46,688 bases of DNA from Burkholderiales bacterium (GTDB taxonomy: Bacteria; Pseudomonadota; Gammaproteobacteria; Burkholderiales; Burkholderiaceae_C), in assembly GCA_026954015.1 (NCBI GenBank), contig JAIXLP010000050.1, positions 6,629-53,316 of the forward strand. The letters run 5' to 3'. The position numbers and the translations under genes are program-made. Shown here in pieces: positions 7,729-14,902 of the stretch; the stretch's first letter is position 1, and the number at the start of each line of letters is the position of its first letter. The notes beneath the pieces are model-generated. The model was not told the origin of the DNA. It saw only the letters and a list, made by a program, of their open reading frames with translations, and searched no databases.

Positions 7729-8826
7729 TCATAAACGCCCAAAGGCGTAGCCCGCCGCCGCCTCGGTGCCCTCGATCTCGTCGATCAGGCGCAGCAGCGG
7801 CGCGAGCTCGCGGTAGCGCGCGCAGGTGGCGCGCAGGTAGGCGATGAAGCGCGGCGCATCCGCGAGGTACCTGGGCTTGCCGTCGCGCAGCGTCAGGCGC
7901 GCGAAGATGCCGGCCACCTTCAGGTGGCGCTGCAGCGCCATCCAGTCCACCGCGCGGTAGAACTCGCCGAAGTCCGCGCCCCAGCCGCTCGGGCTCGCCG
8001 CGCCCAGCAGGCCGCTCTTCCTCGCGCGCTCCCAGTAGCGCACGGTGAGGTCGATGACGAAGTCTTCCTCCCAGCTGATGAAGGCGTCGCGCAGGAGGCT
8101 GGCGATGTCGTAGGTGATGGGGCCGTACACCGCATCCTGGAAGTCGATCACGCCCAGCCGCCCGTCCGCGCCCACCATGAGGTTGCGCATCATGTAGTCG
8201 CGGTGCACGTAGACCGGGGGCGCGGCGAGGTTCTGCGCCACGATGGCGTCGAACGCGCGCGCGAGCACCGCCTGCTGGCGCGCGTCCAGCACGCGGGCCC
8301 GGTGGCGCGCCACGTACCAGTCGGGAAAGAGCTGCAGCTCGCGGCGCAGCAGCGCCTCGTCGTAGGGCGGCAGCACGCCGGGGCGGCTCGCCTGCTGCCA
8401 GGTGACGAGCAGCTCGACCGCCTGCACGTACCAGGCGTGCGCGGCCTGCGGATCGCGCGCATCCAGGCGCTCGATCGCCGTCTGCGCGCCCAGGTCGGTG
8501 AGCAGCATGAAGCCGTGCGCCTCGTCCCACGCAAGGATGCGCGGCACGCGCAGCCCCGCCTGCTCCATCAGCGCCTGCACGCGCACGTAGGGGTGCGCGT
8601 CTTCGCGGTCGGGCGGTGCGTCCATGAGCACGAAGCTCGCGCCGTGCGCGTCGTCGATGCGCAGGTAGCGCCGAAAGCTCGCATCCGCGGACGCCGGCCG
8701 CAGGCTGCCCAGGGCAAGGCCGTGCGCCTGCGCCAGCGGCGCGAGCCAGGCGTCGAACGCCTGGCGGCGCGCGTCGTCGCTCCAGGTGATGGCCGGCGGG
8801 GCGGGGGGCAGGGGCTGGTCGCTCAT
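7729..8826 (-). CDS. amgK: N-acetylmuramate/N-acetylglucosamine kinase AmgK
   Basis: Cytoplasmic aminoglycoside-phosphotransferase-fold kinase of 365 residues. In pseudomonads AmgK phosphorylates MurNAc/GlcNAc at the anomeric position in the peptidoglycan-recycling route that bypasses fosfomycin-sensitive de novo synthesis. The Brenner motif VHRDYMMRNLMV gives catalytic D210 with H208 and N215, and GVIDFQDAVYGP gives the metal ligand D228. Divergence from lptD is the same neighbourhood as in Pseudomonas, which supports AmgK rather than a generic phosphotransferase. MurU, the nucleotidyltransferase usually next to amgK, is absent: rsmE follows instead. Confidence 0.82.
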   Translation of the reverse strand: MSDQPLPPAPPAITWSDDARRQAFDAWLAPLAQAHGLALGSLRPASADASFRRYLRIDDAHGASFVLMDAPPDREDAHPYVRVQALMEQAGLRVPRILAWDEAHGFMLLTDLGAQTAIERLDARDPQAAHAWYVQAVELLVTWQQASRPGVLPPYDEALLRRELQLFPDWYVARHRARVLDARQQAVLARAFDAIVAQNLAAPPVYVHRDYMMRNLMVGADGRLGVIDFQDAVYGPITYDIASLLRDAFISWEEDFVIDLTVRYWERARKSGLLGAASPSGWGADFGEFYRAVDWMALQRHLKVAGIFARLTLRDGKPRYLADAPRFIAYLRATCARYRELAPLLRLIDEIEGTEAAAGYAFGRL

Positions 8827-8924
8827 GGATAATCGATCGCTCGACCGGATTGTAGGGACCGGCCCGCGCGCCCAGGCGGTCTGTCACGGCCGGGCGCGCC
8901 CGCCACCGCCGGTCGATTGCGCCC

Positions 8925-11321
8925 ATGATCCGCCCGCCCGTGCCGCTACGCCCGCCACTGCCGACCTCCGTTTTATCCCGCGCCGCGGCGGGCCTGGCGG
9001 CGCTGCTGCTGGCATGGGCCGCGCAGGCGCAGGACGCGCCCGCGTTGCGCGCCAGCCCGCAACTGCAGGAACAGGTGCCCGCGCAGCAGGGCGATGAGCT
9101 GCCGACCTTCGTGCGCGGCGACCGCATCGAGGGCGAGACCAACGTGCGCGTGCAGGTGCAGGGGCATGCCGAACTGCGTCGCGGCGACACCACGATCCAC
9201 GCCGACCAGATGGACTACGACGTGCCCGCAGACCGCGCGCGCGCCAGCGGCGACGTGCGCATCAACCGCGCGGGCAACGTCTACGACGGCACGCTGCTGG
9301 ACATGAAGGTGGACGCGTTCGACGGCTTCTTTACCGAGGCGCGCTACCGGCTGCTGGAAAACGGCGGGCACGGCGAGGCCACGCGCGTGGACTTCATCGA
9401 CCGCGAGCATTCGGTGGCGCACAACGCGACCTACACCACCTGCGAGCGCGACGACGAGGCGAGCTGGCGGCCCGACTGGGTGCTGCGCGCCAAGACGCTG
9501 CACATCGACAAGGCCGAGGACGTAGGCACGGCGGAGAACGCGGTGCTCGAATTCAAGGGCGTGCCGCTCTTTGCAACGCCGTGGATCAGCTTCCCGCTGT
9601 CCAACGAGCGCAAGACCGGGCTGCTGCCGCCGCTGGCGACGCTCGACAGCGTGAGCGGCCTCACCTACGCGCAGCCCTGGTACTGGAACATCGCGCCCAA
9701 CCGCGACGCGACGTTCACGCCCACGGTGATGCTGCGCCGCGGCGTGGCGCTGGACTCGCAGTACCGCTACCTCGAACCGCGCTACAGCGGCGAGCTCGGG
9801 CTCAACTTCATGCCAGACGACAAGCTGCGCGAGCGCACGCGCTGGCTCGCCAGCGTCGCGCACCGCGCCAGGATCGGCTCGCCCATGGGCGACCTGTCGC
9901 TCTCGATCAACGCGCGGCGCGCGAGCGACAACGACTACTGGCGCGACTTCCCGCAACGCGGCAGCAACGTCAACCCGCTGGACACCACCGCGCAGCGGCT
10001 GCTGCCGGCTGACGGCATGCTGAGCTGGGGCAGCGCCGAGCACACGCTGAGCCTGCGCACGCTGCGGTGGCAGACGCTGCAGGACGTGACCGCGCCGATC
10101 ACGCCGCCCTACGACCTGCTGCCGCAACTGCACTGGGGCTACACCCCGGCCACGCCCGGCGGCGGGCTGGACCTGCGCATCGACGGCGACCTCACGCACT
10201 TTCACGGCGACCGCGCCTACTACACGCAGCCGAACGCGCAGCGCAGCTACTTCATCGCGCAGATCAGCCGCCCATGGCTCACGCCCGCGAGCTTCATCAC
10301 GCCACGCCTGCAGCTGCACGCCTCGCACTACGCGTTCGACACGCCACTGGCCACCGGCCAGACGAGCGCGAGCCGCGTGCTGCCCACCTTCAGCCTCGAT
10401 AGCGGCCTGGTGTTCGAGCGCGATGCGAGCTACCTCGGCCGCGCCTTCGTGCAGACGCTGGAGCCGCGCGCCTTCTACACCTACACGCCCTACCGTGACC
10501 AGAGCATGCTGCCGGTGTACGACACCGCGCAGACGGACTTCAACTTCGCCTCGATCTACACCGAGAACGCCTTCGGCGGCAACGACCGCATCGCCGACAA
10601 CAACCTGCTCACGCTCGGCGCCACCACCCGGCTGCTGGATCCGGCCACCGGCGCCGAGGCGCTGCGCCTGGGCATAGCGCAGCGGCTGCGCTTTTCCGAC
10701 CAGCGCGTGACGATGCCGGGCGTGGCGGTCGTGAGCGAGCGCATCTCGGACGTGCTGCTGGGCGCAGGCATCCACTGGACGCCCGAGTGGGGTCTGGATT
10801 CCACCTTCCAGTACAACCCCAAGACGCGCCGCTCGATGCGCACGACGATCGCCGGGCGCTACACCCCGAGCAAATACCACACGCTCTCCGCCGCGTATCG
10901 CAAGCAGGACGTGACCGGCCCCTACACCGTGCCGAGCGAGCAGCTCGAGCTCGGCTGGCAGTGGCCGCTCGACGAGTTCTGGCGCACGCGCACCGCCGCT
11001 GGCGCACGCGCACCGCGCGAGGCGGGGCGCCTGTACGGCGTCGGGCGGCTGAACTACAGCCTGCAGGACCGCAAGTTCGTCGACGCGGTGGTGGGCATGG
11101 AATACGAAAGCTGCTGCTGGATCGGCCGCGTGGTGCTCGAACGCCTGCAGATCGGCACCGTCACGTCCAACACGCGCATCCTGCTGCAGCTCGAACTCAA
11201 GGGCCTGTCGCGCCTGTCGCTGGGCAACAATCCGCTGGCGAGCCTGCAGCAGAATGTGCCCGGCTACCAGGTGCTGGACTCGACCACCCCCGCGCCCAGC
11301 CGTTTCACCCGTTACGATTGA
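8925..11321 (+). CDS. lptD: LPS-assembly outer-membrane protein LptD
   Basis: Outer-membrane translocon that inserts lipopolysaccharide into the outer leaflet together with LptE. The 798-residue precursor has a signal peptide (about 1-37, LLLAWAAQAQDA), a periplasmic beta-jellyroll domain (about 65-190, with GHAELRRGDTTIHADQMDYD) and a C-terminal 26-strand barrel. The conserved adjacent cysteines used for disulfide maturation are C730 and C731 in YESCCW; an N-terminal partner lies in TYTTCERDDEASW. It is the first gene of lptD-surA-rsmA. A 20-bp tandem duplication in a barrel loop (10979-11018) creates an Arg/Ala-rich insert. Confidence 0.96.
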   Translation: MIRPPVPLRPPLPTSVLSRAAAGLAALLLAWAAQAQDAPALRASPQLQEQVPAQQGDELPTFVRGDRIEGETNVRVQVQGHAELRRGDTTIHADQMDYDVPADRARASGDVRINRAGNVYDGTLLDMKVDAFDGFFTEARYRLLENGGHGEATRVDFIDREHSVAHNATYTTCERDDEASWRPDWVLRAKTLHIDKAEDVGTAENAVLEFKGVPLFATPWISFPLSNERKTGLLPPLATLDSVSGLTYAQPWYWNIAPNRDATFTPTVMLRRGVALDSQYRYLEPRYSGELGLNFMPDDKLRERTRWLASVAHRARIGSPMGDLSLSINARRASDNDYWRDFPQRGSNVNPLDTTAQRLLPADGMLSWGSAEHTLSLRTLRWQTLQDVTAPITPPYDLLPQLHWGYTPATPGGGLDLRIDGDLTHFHGDRAYYTQPNAQRSYFIAQISRPWLTPASFITPRLQLHASHYAFDTPLATGQTSASRVLPTFSLDSGLVFERDASYLGRAFVQTLEPRAFYTYTPYRDQSMLPVYDTAQTDFNFASIYTENAFGGNDRIADNNLLTLGATTRLLDPATGAEALRLGIAQRLRFSDQRVTMPGVAVVSERISDVLLGAGIHWTPEWGLDSTFQYNPKTRRSMRTTIAGRYTPSKYHTLSAAYRKQDVTGPYTVPSEQLELGWQWPLDEFWRTRTAAGARAPREAGRLYGVGRLNYSLQDRKFVDAVVGMEYESCCWIGRVVLERLQIGTVTSNTRILLQLELKGLSRLSLGNNPLASLQQNVPGYQVLDSTTPAPSRFTRYD
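10979..11018 (+). repeat. 20-bp tandem duplication inside lptD
   Basis: CTGGCGCACGCGCACCGC occurs at 10979-10996 and again at 10999-11016. The 20-bp period is not a multiple of three, so the two copies are read in different frames, giving WRTRTA and then GARAPR in a presumed extracellular loop. Confidence 0.8.
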
Positions 11322-11343
11322 CCGCACCGCCCGGCCGCCCCCC

Positions 11344-12741
11344 ATGACACCACGCGCACACCTCACCGGCCTGCTGGCCTGCCTGACTGCCCTGGCGCTG
11401 CTTGCCCTGCCGGCCGCGCGGGCGCAGGGCCTGAAGCTCACGCCCGGCGTCTCCGGCGCACCCGCGCTGACCGCCACGCCCGCGCTGACCACCCCGGCGC
11501 CCGCGGCGGGCAGTGCAAGCCAGTCGGCCGACTACATCGTCGCCATCGTCAACTCCGAGCCCATCACCAACAACGAGGTACGCGAGCGCCTGGCGCGCGT
11601 GATCGAGCAGAACAGCGGGCAGACGCTGCCCCCGCGCGAACAGCTCATGAACCAGGTGCTCGAGCGCCTGATCACCGAGCGCATCCAGGTGCAGCTGGCG
11701 CAGGAAGCGGGCATCAAGGTGGACGACTACGCGGTCGACCAGGCCGAGCAGTCGGTGGCGCAGCAAAACGGCGTGAGCGTGGAGCAGCTGCACCGCCAGC
11801 TCGCGCAGGAGGGCGTGACGCCCGAGCGCTTCCGGCGCGAGCTGCGCGAGCAGTTGCTCATCCTGCGCATCCGCGAGCGCGACGTCGAGTCGCGCGTGCG
11901 CGTGACCGACCAGGACATCGACGCCTACCTGCGCGACGAGGCGCAGGGGACGGCGGCCGACACCACGCAGATCAACCTCGCGCAGATCCTCGTCGAAGTG
12001 CCCGAGCACGCGAGCGACGCACAGGTGGCCGAACGCGAGGCGCGCGCGCGCGAGGTGCTGGCACGCGTCAAAAGCGGCACCGATTTCGCCGCGCTTGCGC
12101 GCGAATACTCCGACGCGCCCGAGGGCCGCAACGGCGGCGCGCTGGGCCTGCGCCCGCTCGACCGCTACCCGGCGCTGTTCGTGAACGCCACGCGCTCGAC
12201 GCCCGTCGGCGACGTCGTCGGGCCGCTGCGCTCGCCCGCGGGCTGGCACATCCTGCGCGTGCAGGAGCGCACGCGCGGGGGCGCGCCCGCCACCGCGATC
12301 CAGAGCCACGCGCGCCACATCCTGCTGCGCGTGGGCAACGGCGTCACCGAGGCCGAGGCCGCGCACCGGCTCGAGGAACTGCGCCAGCGCATCACGAGCG
12401 GGCAGGCGAGCTTCGAGGCCTTGGCACGCGAATACTCGCAGGACGCGAGCAGCAAGGATGGCGGCGACCTCGGCTGGGCATACTCCGGGCGCTTCGTGCC
12501 CGAGTTCCAGCAGGCGCTCGACCGGCTGCAGCCGGGCCAGGTCAGCGAGCCGGTCGTCACGCGCTTTGGCGTGCACCTGATCGAGCTCGTCGAGCGGCGC
12601 GAGGCCCAGCTCACGCAGCGCGAGCAGCGTGACCTCGCGCGCAACGCCGTGCGCGAAAAGAAGCTCGACGAAGCCTACGCGAACTGGATGCGCGAGCAGC
12701 GCGCGCGCGCCTACGTGGAACTGCGCGACCCACCGCAGTGA
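11344..12741 (+). CDS. surA: Periplasmic chaperone and peptidyl-prolyl isomerase SurA
   Basis: Periplasmic chaperone that escorts unfolded outer-membrane proteins, including LptD, to the BAM complex. The 465-residue precursor has a signal peptide ([19 protein letters not shown]), a SurA N-terminal chaperone domain (about 60-200) and two parvulin domains (about 215-315 and 325-425) with [26 protein letters not shown] and [11 protein letters not shown] 11344, 22 bases after the lptD stop, gives the signal peptide; an upstream in-frame start at 11254 would lie inside lptD. The stop overlaps a GTG at 12738 that could also start rsmA. In many relatives pdxA sits between surA and rsmA; it is missing here. 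Confidence 0.95.
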   Translation: MTPRAHLTGLLACLTALALLALPAARAQGLKLTPGVSGAPALTATPALTTPAPAAGSASQSADYIVAIVNSEPITNNEVRERLARVIEQNSGQTLPPREQLMNQVLERLITERIQVQLAQEAGIKVDDYAVDQAEQSVAQQNGVSVEQLHRQLAQEGVTPERFRRELREQLLILRIRERDVESRVRVTDQDIDAYLRDEAQGTAADTTQINLAQILVEVPEHASDAQVAEREARAREVLARVKSGTDFAALAREYSDAPEGRNGGALGLRPLDRYPALFVNATRSTPVGDVVGPLRSPAGWHILRVQERTRGGAPATAIQSHARHILLRVGNGVTEAEAAHRLEELRQRITSGQASFEALAREYSQDASSKDGGDLGWAYSGRFVPEFQQALDRLQPGQVSEPVVTRFGVHLIELVERREAQLTQREQRDLARNAVREKKLDEAYANWMREQRARAYVELRDPPQ

Positions 12742-12764
12742 GCGGCGCGCGGTACCCCCACGGC

Positions 12765-13553
12765 ATGGCGCCCACACACATCCCGCGCAAGCGCTTCGGC
12801 CAGCACTTTCTGCACGACCCGGCGGTCATCGACGCGATCGTGCGCGCGATCGCACCAGAACCCGGACAGGCCGTGGTGGAGATCGGACCCGGCCTGGCCG
12901 CGCTCACCGAGCCGCTGGCGCAGCGGCTCGGGCGGCTCACCGTGATCGAGATCGACCGCGACCTGGCCGCGCGGCTGCGCCGTGACGCGCGGCTCGACGT
13001 GCTCGAATCCGACGTACTGAAAGTGGATTTTGCGCACGTGGCACAAGCGCGGGCAGCTACGAAACTCAGAGTCGTCGGCAACCTGCCCTACAACATCTCG
13101 ACGCCGATCCTGTTCCACCTGCTGGCGTACGCGCACGTCATTGCGGACCAGCACTTCATGCTGCAGAAGGAGGTGGTCGACCGCATGGTCGCGCCGTGTG
13201 GCACGAGCGCGTACGGGCGCCTGTCGGTGATGCTGCAGTGGCGCTACGCGATGCAGGACGTGCTGCACGTGCCGCCCGAGGCCTTCACGCCGCCGCCGCG
13301 CGTGAACAGCAGCGTGGTGCGCATGGTGCCGCTGGCCGCGCCTGCGGCGGTGGATGCGGCGGTGCTCTCAGGCCTCGTGCAGGCCGCCTTCGGCCAGCGG
13401 CGCAAGCTGCTGCGCCATCCGCTGGAGCCGTGGCTTTCCGCACGCGGCTACCGCGGTGCGTTCGACCTGCAGCGGCGCGCCCAGGAGGTACCCGTAGCCG
13501 AGTACCTCGCGCTCGCGCAGGCGCTTCATGCGGATCGGCCTTCCGTCGGATGA
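12765..13553 (+). CDS. rsmA: 16S rRNA dimethyladenosine transferase RsmA (KsgA)
   Basis: Dimethylates the adjacent adenosines A1518 and A1519 of 16S rRNA, a late 30S maturation step. The Rossmann methyltransferase shows [11 protein letters not shown], the SAM motif [11 protein letters not shown] and the catalytic NLPYNIS motif. I use ATG 12765, which gives [13 protein letters not shown]; the GTG at 12738, overlapping the surA stop as GTGA, would add nine residues and translational coupling. Residues about 85-100 are encoded by an AT-richer patch with rare codons that resembles the short hairpin repeat. The last eight codons and stop lie within the 105-bp repeat that starts at 13528, so the C terminus HADRPSVG is repeat-derived. 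Confidence 0.94.
   Translation: MAPTHIPRKRFGQHFLHDPAVIDAIVRAIAPEPGQAVVEIGPGLAALTEPLAQRLGRLTVIEIDRDLAARLRRDARLDVLESDVLKVDFAHVAQARAATKLRVVGNLPYNISTPILFHLLAYAHVIADQHFMLQKEVVDRMVAPCGTSAYGRLSVMLQWRYAMQDVLHVPPEAFTPPPRVNSSVVRMVPLAAPAAVDAAVLSGLVQAAFGQRRKLLRHPLEPWLSARGYRGAFDLQRRAQEVPVAEYLALAQALHADRPSVG
13017..13067 (-). repeat. Repeat-like patch inside rsmA, copy F
   Basis: On the minus strand this patch reads TTTCGTAGCTGCCCGCGCTT, then eight bases, then TGCGCAAA. Copy C at 26613-26670 reads TTTCATAGCTGCTTGCGCTT, then eight bases, then TGCGCAAA. The local codons (GTA, AAA, TTT, GCA CAA, AGA) differ from the GC-rich usage of the rest of rsmA. Protein length is not increased relative to E. coli KsgA, so chance or coding convergence is possible. 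Confidence 0.4.
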
Positions 13554-13632
13554 CGAGGCGGCAAGCCGAAGACGGTGCTGCAGCACGGCAAGGCGAACCA
13601 ACAAAGTCCGACGATGGAAGGCAAATCCGTAT
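13528..13632. repeat. 105-bp inverted-repeat element, copy 1
   Basis: This element aligns without gaps to 39429-39533. By hand count 77 of 105 positions match, and 43 of 47 match in the centre (element positions 29-75). Ends are ATGCGG and CCGTAT. About 20 of 27 terminal positions pair with each other, and the core holds the palindrome GTGCTGCAGCAC. It overlaps the 3' end of rsmA and supplies the TGA of the minus-strand remnant at 13632. It lies between convergent reading frames. Confidence 0.8.
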
Positions 13633-13808
13633 CAGGCAGCCGCCACGAGCAGCCAGTAGCTGCTGTTGAAGGGGCTGCTCATGCGCAGCGCCAGCGGCGA
13701 GACGTCCAGCAGCTTGTCGGTGGGCATCTGCTCGCCCGAGGCGGCGTCCACGAGGACGCCTTCCGTGGCCAGGGACTCGACCGCACCGTGGTGCAAGGCC
13801 TCGTCCGC
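13632..13808 (-). pseudogene. C-terminal coding remnant, unrecognised
   Basis: On the minus strand a 58-codon stretch reads ADEALHHGAVESLATEG, continues VLVDAASGEQMPTDKLLDV and ends SSPFNSSYWLLVAAA with a TGA contributed by the 105-bp repeat. Its composition looks like real protein. No ATG opens it at the expected length; TTG, GTG or an internal ATG are the only starts, and the upstream continuation overlaps the barstar gene in another frame. I read it as the tail of a gene truncated before barstar, or as a very short ORF from TTG at about 13796. I do not recognise the family. Confidence 0.35.
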
Positions 13809-13810
13809 CC

Positions 13811-13837
13811 GTTCCGCAGGGCCAAAAGTGGCGGAAC
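13811..13837 (-). terminator. Hairpin after barstar stop
   Basis: GTTCCGC (13811-13817) and GCGGAAC (13831-13837) form a perfect 7-bp stem with a 13-base loop, four bases past the barstar stop. There is no T-tract, so intrinsic termination is uncertain; it could be a processing or Rho-associated structure. Confidence 0.35.
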
Positions 13838-13840
13838 GGG

Positions 13841-14365
13841 CTACAGAAAAGAATAGAAGCAGCGGAACGCGATGCGCCGTTCGCCCCAGTATTCCGCAGC
13901 GTCGCGGAAGATGTCGAGCAGCTGCTCGCGCGCTTCCTTGTCGAACTTGGCGGTCGCGGGGATCTGTTCGAGCACCACGACGAAGCCCGGCTGCGGCCCC
14001 GCCTTGTGCAGCGGGTCGGTCATGCAGTCGTAGAGCGCATCGAAATTCTTGCCGAAGTGCGCAGGAAACAGGAACTGCGCGGCGATCAGGTCGAGCACGT
14101 CCTGCTTGGTCTGCGCATGCGCGAGGTTGGCGTACAGGAAGTGGTGGCCCAGCGCCTGCGCCGTGTCCTGCAGATCGTGCACGCGAAACGCGCGGATCGA
14201 CTGCACGATGTTGGAGCGCACGCCGTGCAGCAGGTTCTCATCGTCTTGACGAAGTGGTATTTCCATCTCCGTGGCTCTTTCTTTCAAAAATCCGTTGACC
14301 AACGTGTCCACGCGGTGTCCGGCAACGACGGCGCCGGTGCGGGGGGTGCGCATCCAGTCCATCAT
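13841..14365 (-). CDS. Barstar-family ribonuclease inhibitor
   Basis: Cytoplasmic inhibitor expected to bind and block the ribonuclease encoded immediately upstream, protecting the producer. The C-terminal half has the barstar signature, with FPAHFGKNFDALYDCMTD, a conserved GPQPGFVVVLEQIP strand and a closing FRDAAEYWGERRIAFRCFYSF. At 174 residues it is about twice classical barstar (about 90), with an N-terminal extension of roughly 70 residues (RSNIVQSIRAFRVHDLQDTA). Its ATG overlaps the ribonuclease stop as ATGA (14362-14365), so translation is probably coupled. A second ATG directly follows the first. Confidence 0.85.
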   Translation of the reverse strand: MMDWMRTPRTGAVVAGHRVDTLVNGFLKERATEMEIPLRQDDENLLHGVRSNIVQSIRAFRVHDLQDTAQALGHHFLYANLAHAQTKQDVLDLIAAQFLFPAHFGKNFDALYDCMTDPLHKAGPQPGFVVVLEQIPATAKFDKEAREQLLDIFRDAAEYWGERRIAFRCFYSFL

Positions 14366-14766
14366 GGCCGTATCTCCCGGAAACTGGTGTAGTGGTCGCC
14401 CGAGTAGTAGCAGACCTCGGGCGCACGCGGCACCCCGCCGCAGACGATGCGCCGTGCGCCGCGCCCGCGCACACCCGGGGTGCGCACCGTGTATTCGCGG
14501 TAATAGCCGCGCCGATGCGTCGGCAGCTGCCGTTCGTAATTGCCAAACACCGAACCGTCCTTTTCATAGGGGAAGGGCCCGCCGCGCTGGATCAGCGCGT
14601 AGGTGGCGCGCCCCGTAGCGGGTAGTTGCGCGATGCTGATCGCCTCGGGCGCCGACTCCACCAGCGACTGGCGGGCGCCGGCCGGCCATGCGAGCACCAG
14701 GGCCGCCAGCCCCAGCGCACCTGCCGACGCAGCGCGTCGCACACCCGTGACGAGTGCATTGCCCAT
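14362..14766 (-). CDS. Secreted guanyl-specific ribonuclease, barnase/RNase Sa family
   Basis: Small exported endoribonuclease of 134 residues with a signal peptide (about 1-32, ALGLAALVLAWPAGARQ). The catalytic domain follows the RNase Sa pattern: LPATGRATYALIQRGGPFPY, then DGSVFGNYERQLP, with general base E91 in YYREYTV, R102/R105/R106 in RGRGARRIV and H125 in SGDHYTSF. All expected catalytic residues are present. The start is ATG 14766, preceded by AGAGGTGG at six bases; the in-frame TTG at 14784 is less likely. It forms a two-gene operon with barstar. A perfect intrinsic terminator ends only 17 bases before the start codon, so expression must involve readthrough or regulation there. Confidence 0.85.
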   Translation of the reverse strand: MGNALVTGVRRAASAGALGLAALVLAWPAGARQSLVESAPEAISIAQLPATGRATYALIQRGGPFPYEKDGSVFGNYERQLPTHRRGYYREYTVRTPGVRGRGARRIVCGGVPRAPEVCYYSGDHYTSFREIRP

Positions 14767-14782
14767 CAACGACCACCTCTGC

Positions 14783-14811
14783 AAAAAAACAGAGTGCGGC
14801 CGTGCCGCACT
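14783..14811 (-). terminator. Intrinsic terminator directly upstream of the ribonuclease RBS
   Basis: On the minus strand AGTGCGGC (14811-14804) pairs with GCCGCACT (14800-14793) around a three-base loop, followed after CTG by seven T residues (14789-14783). It lies about 90 bases after the maeB stop and would end maeB transcription. It also sits right before the ribonuclease Shine-Dalgarno, so it may work as an attenuator. Confidence 0.8.
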
Positions 14812-14902
14812 AGGGTTTACCCGAAACTCCGAGGCGGTAGTGTGACAAAAACGAGGGTGGAACGCAAGCGATTGCTGAAAAAACGGGCAATTGATACCGG
14901 GT

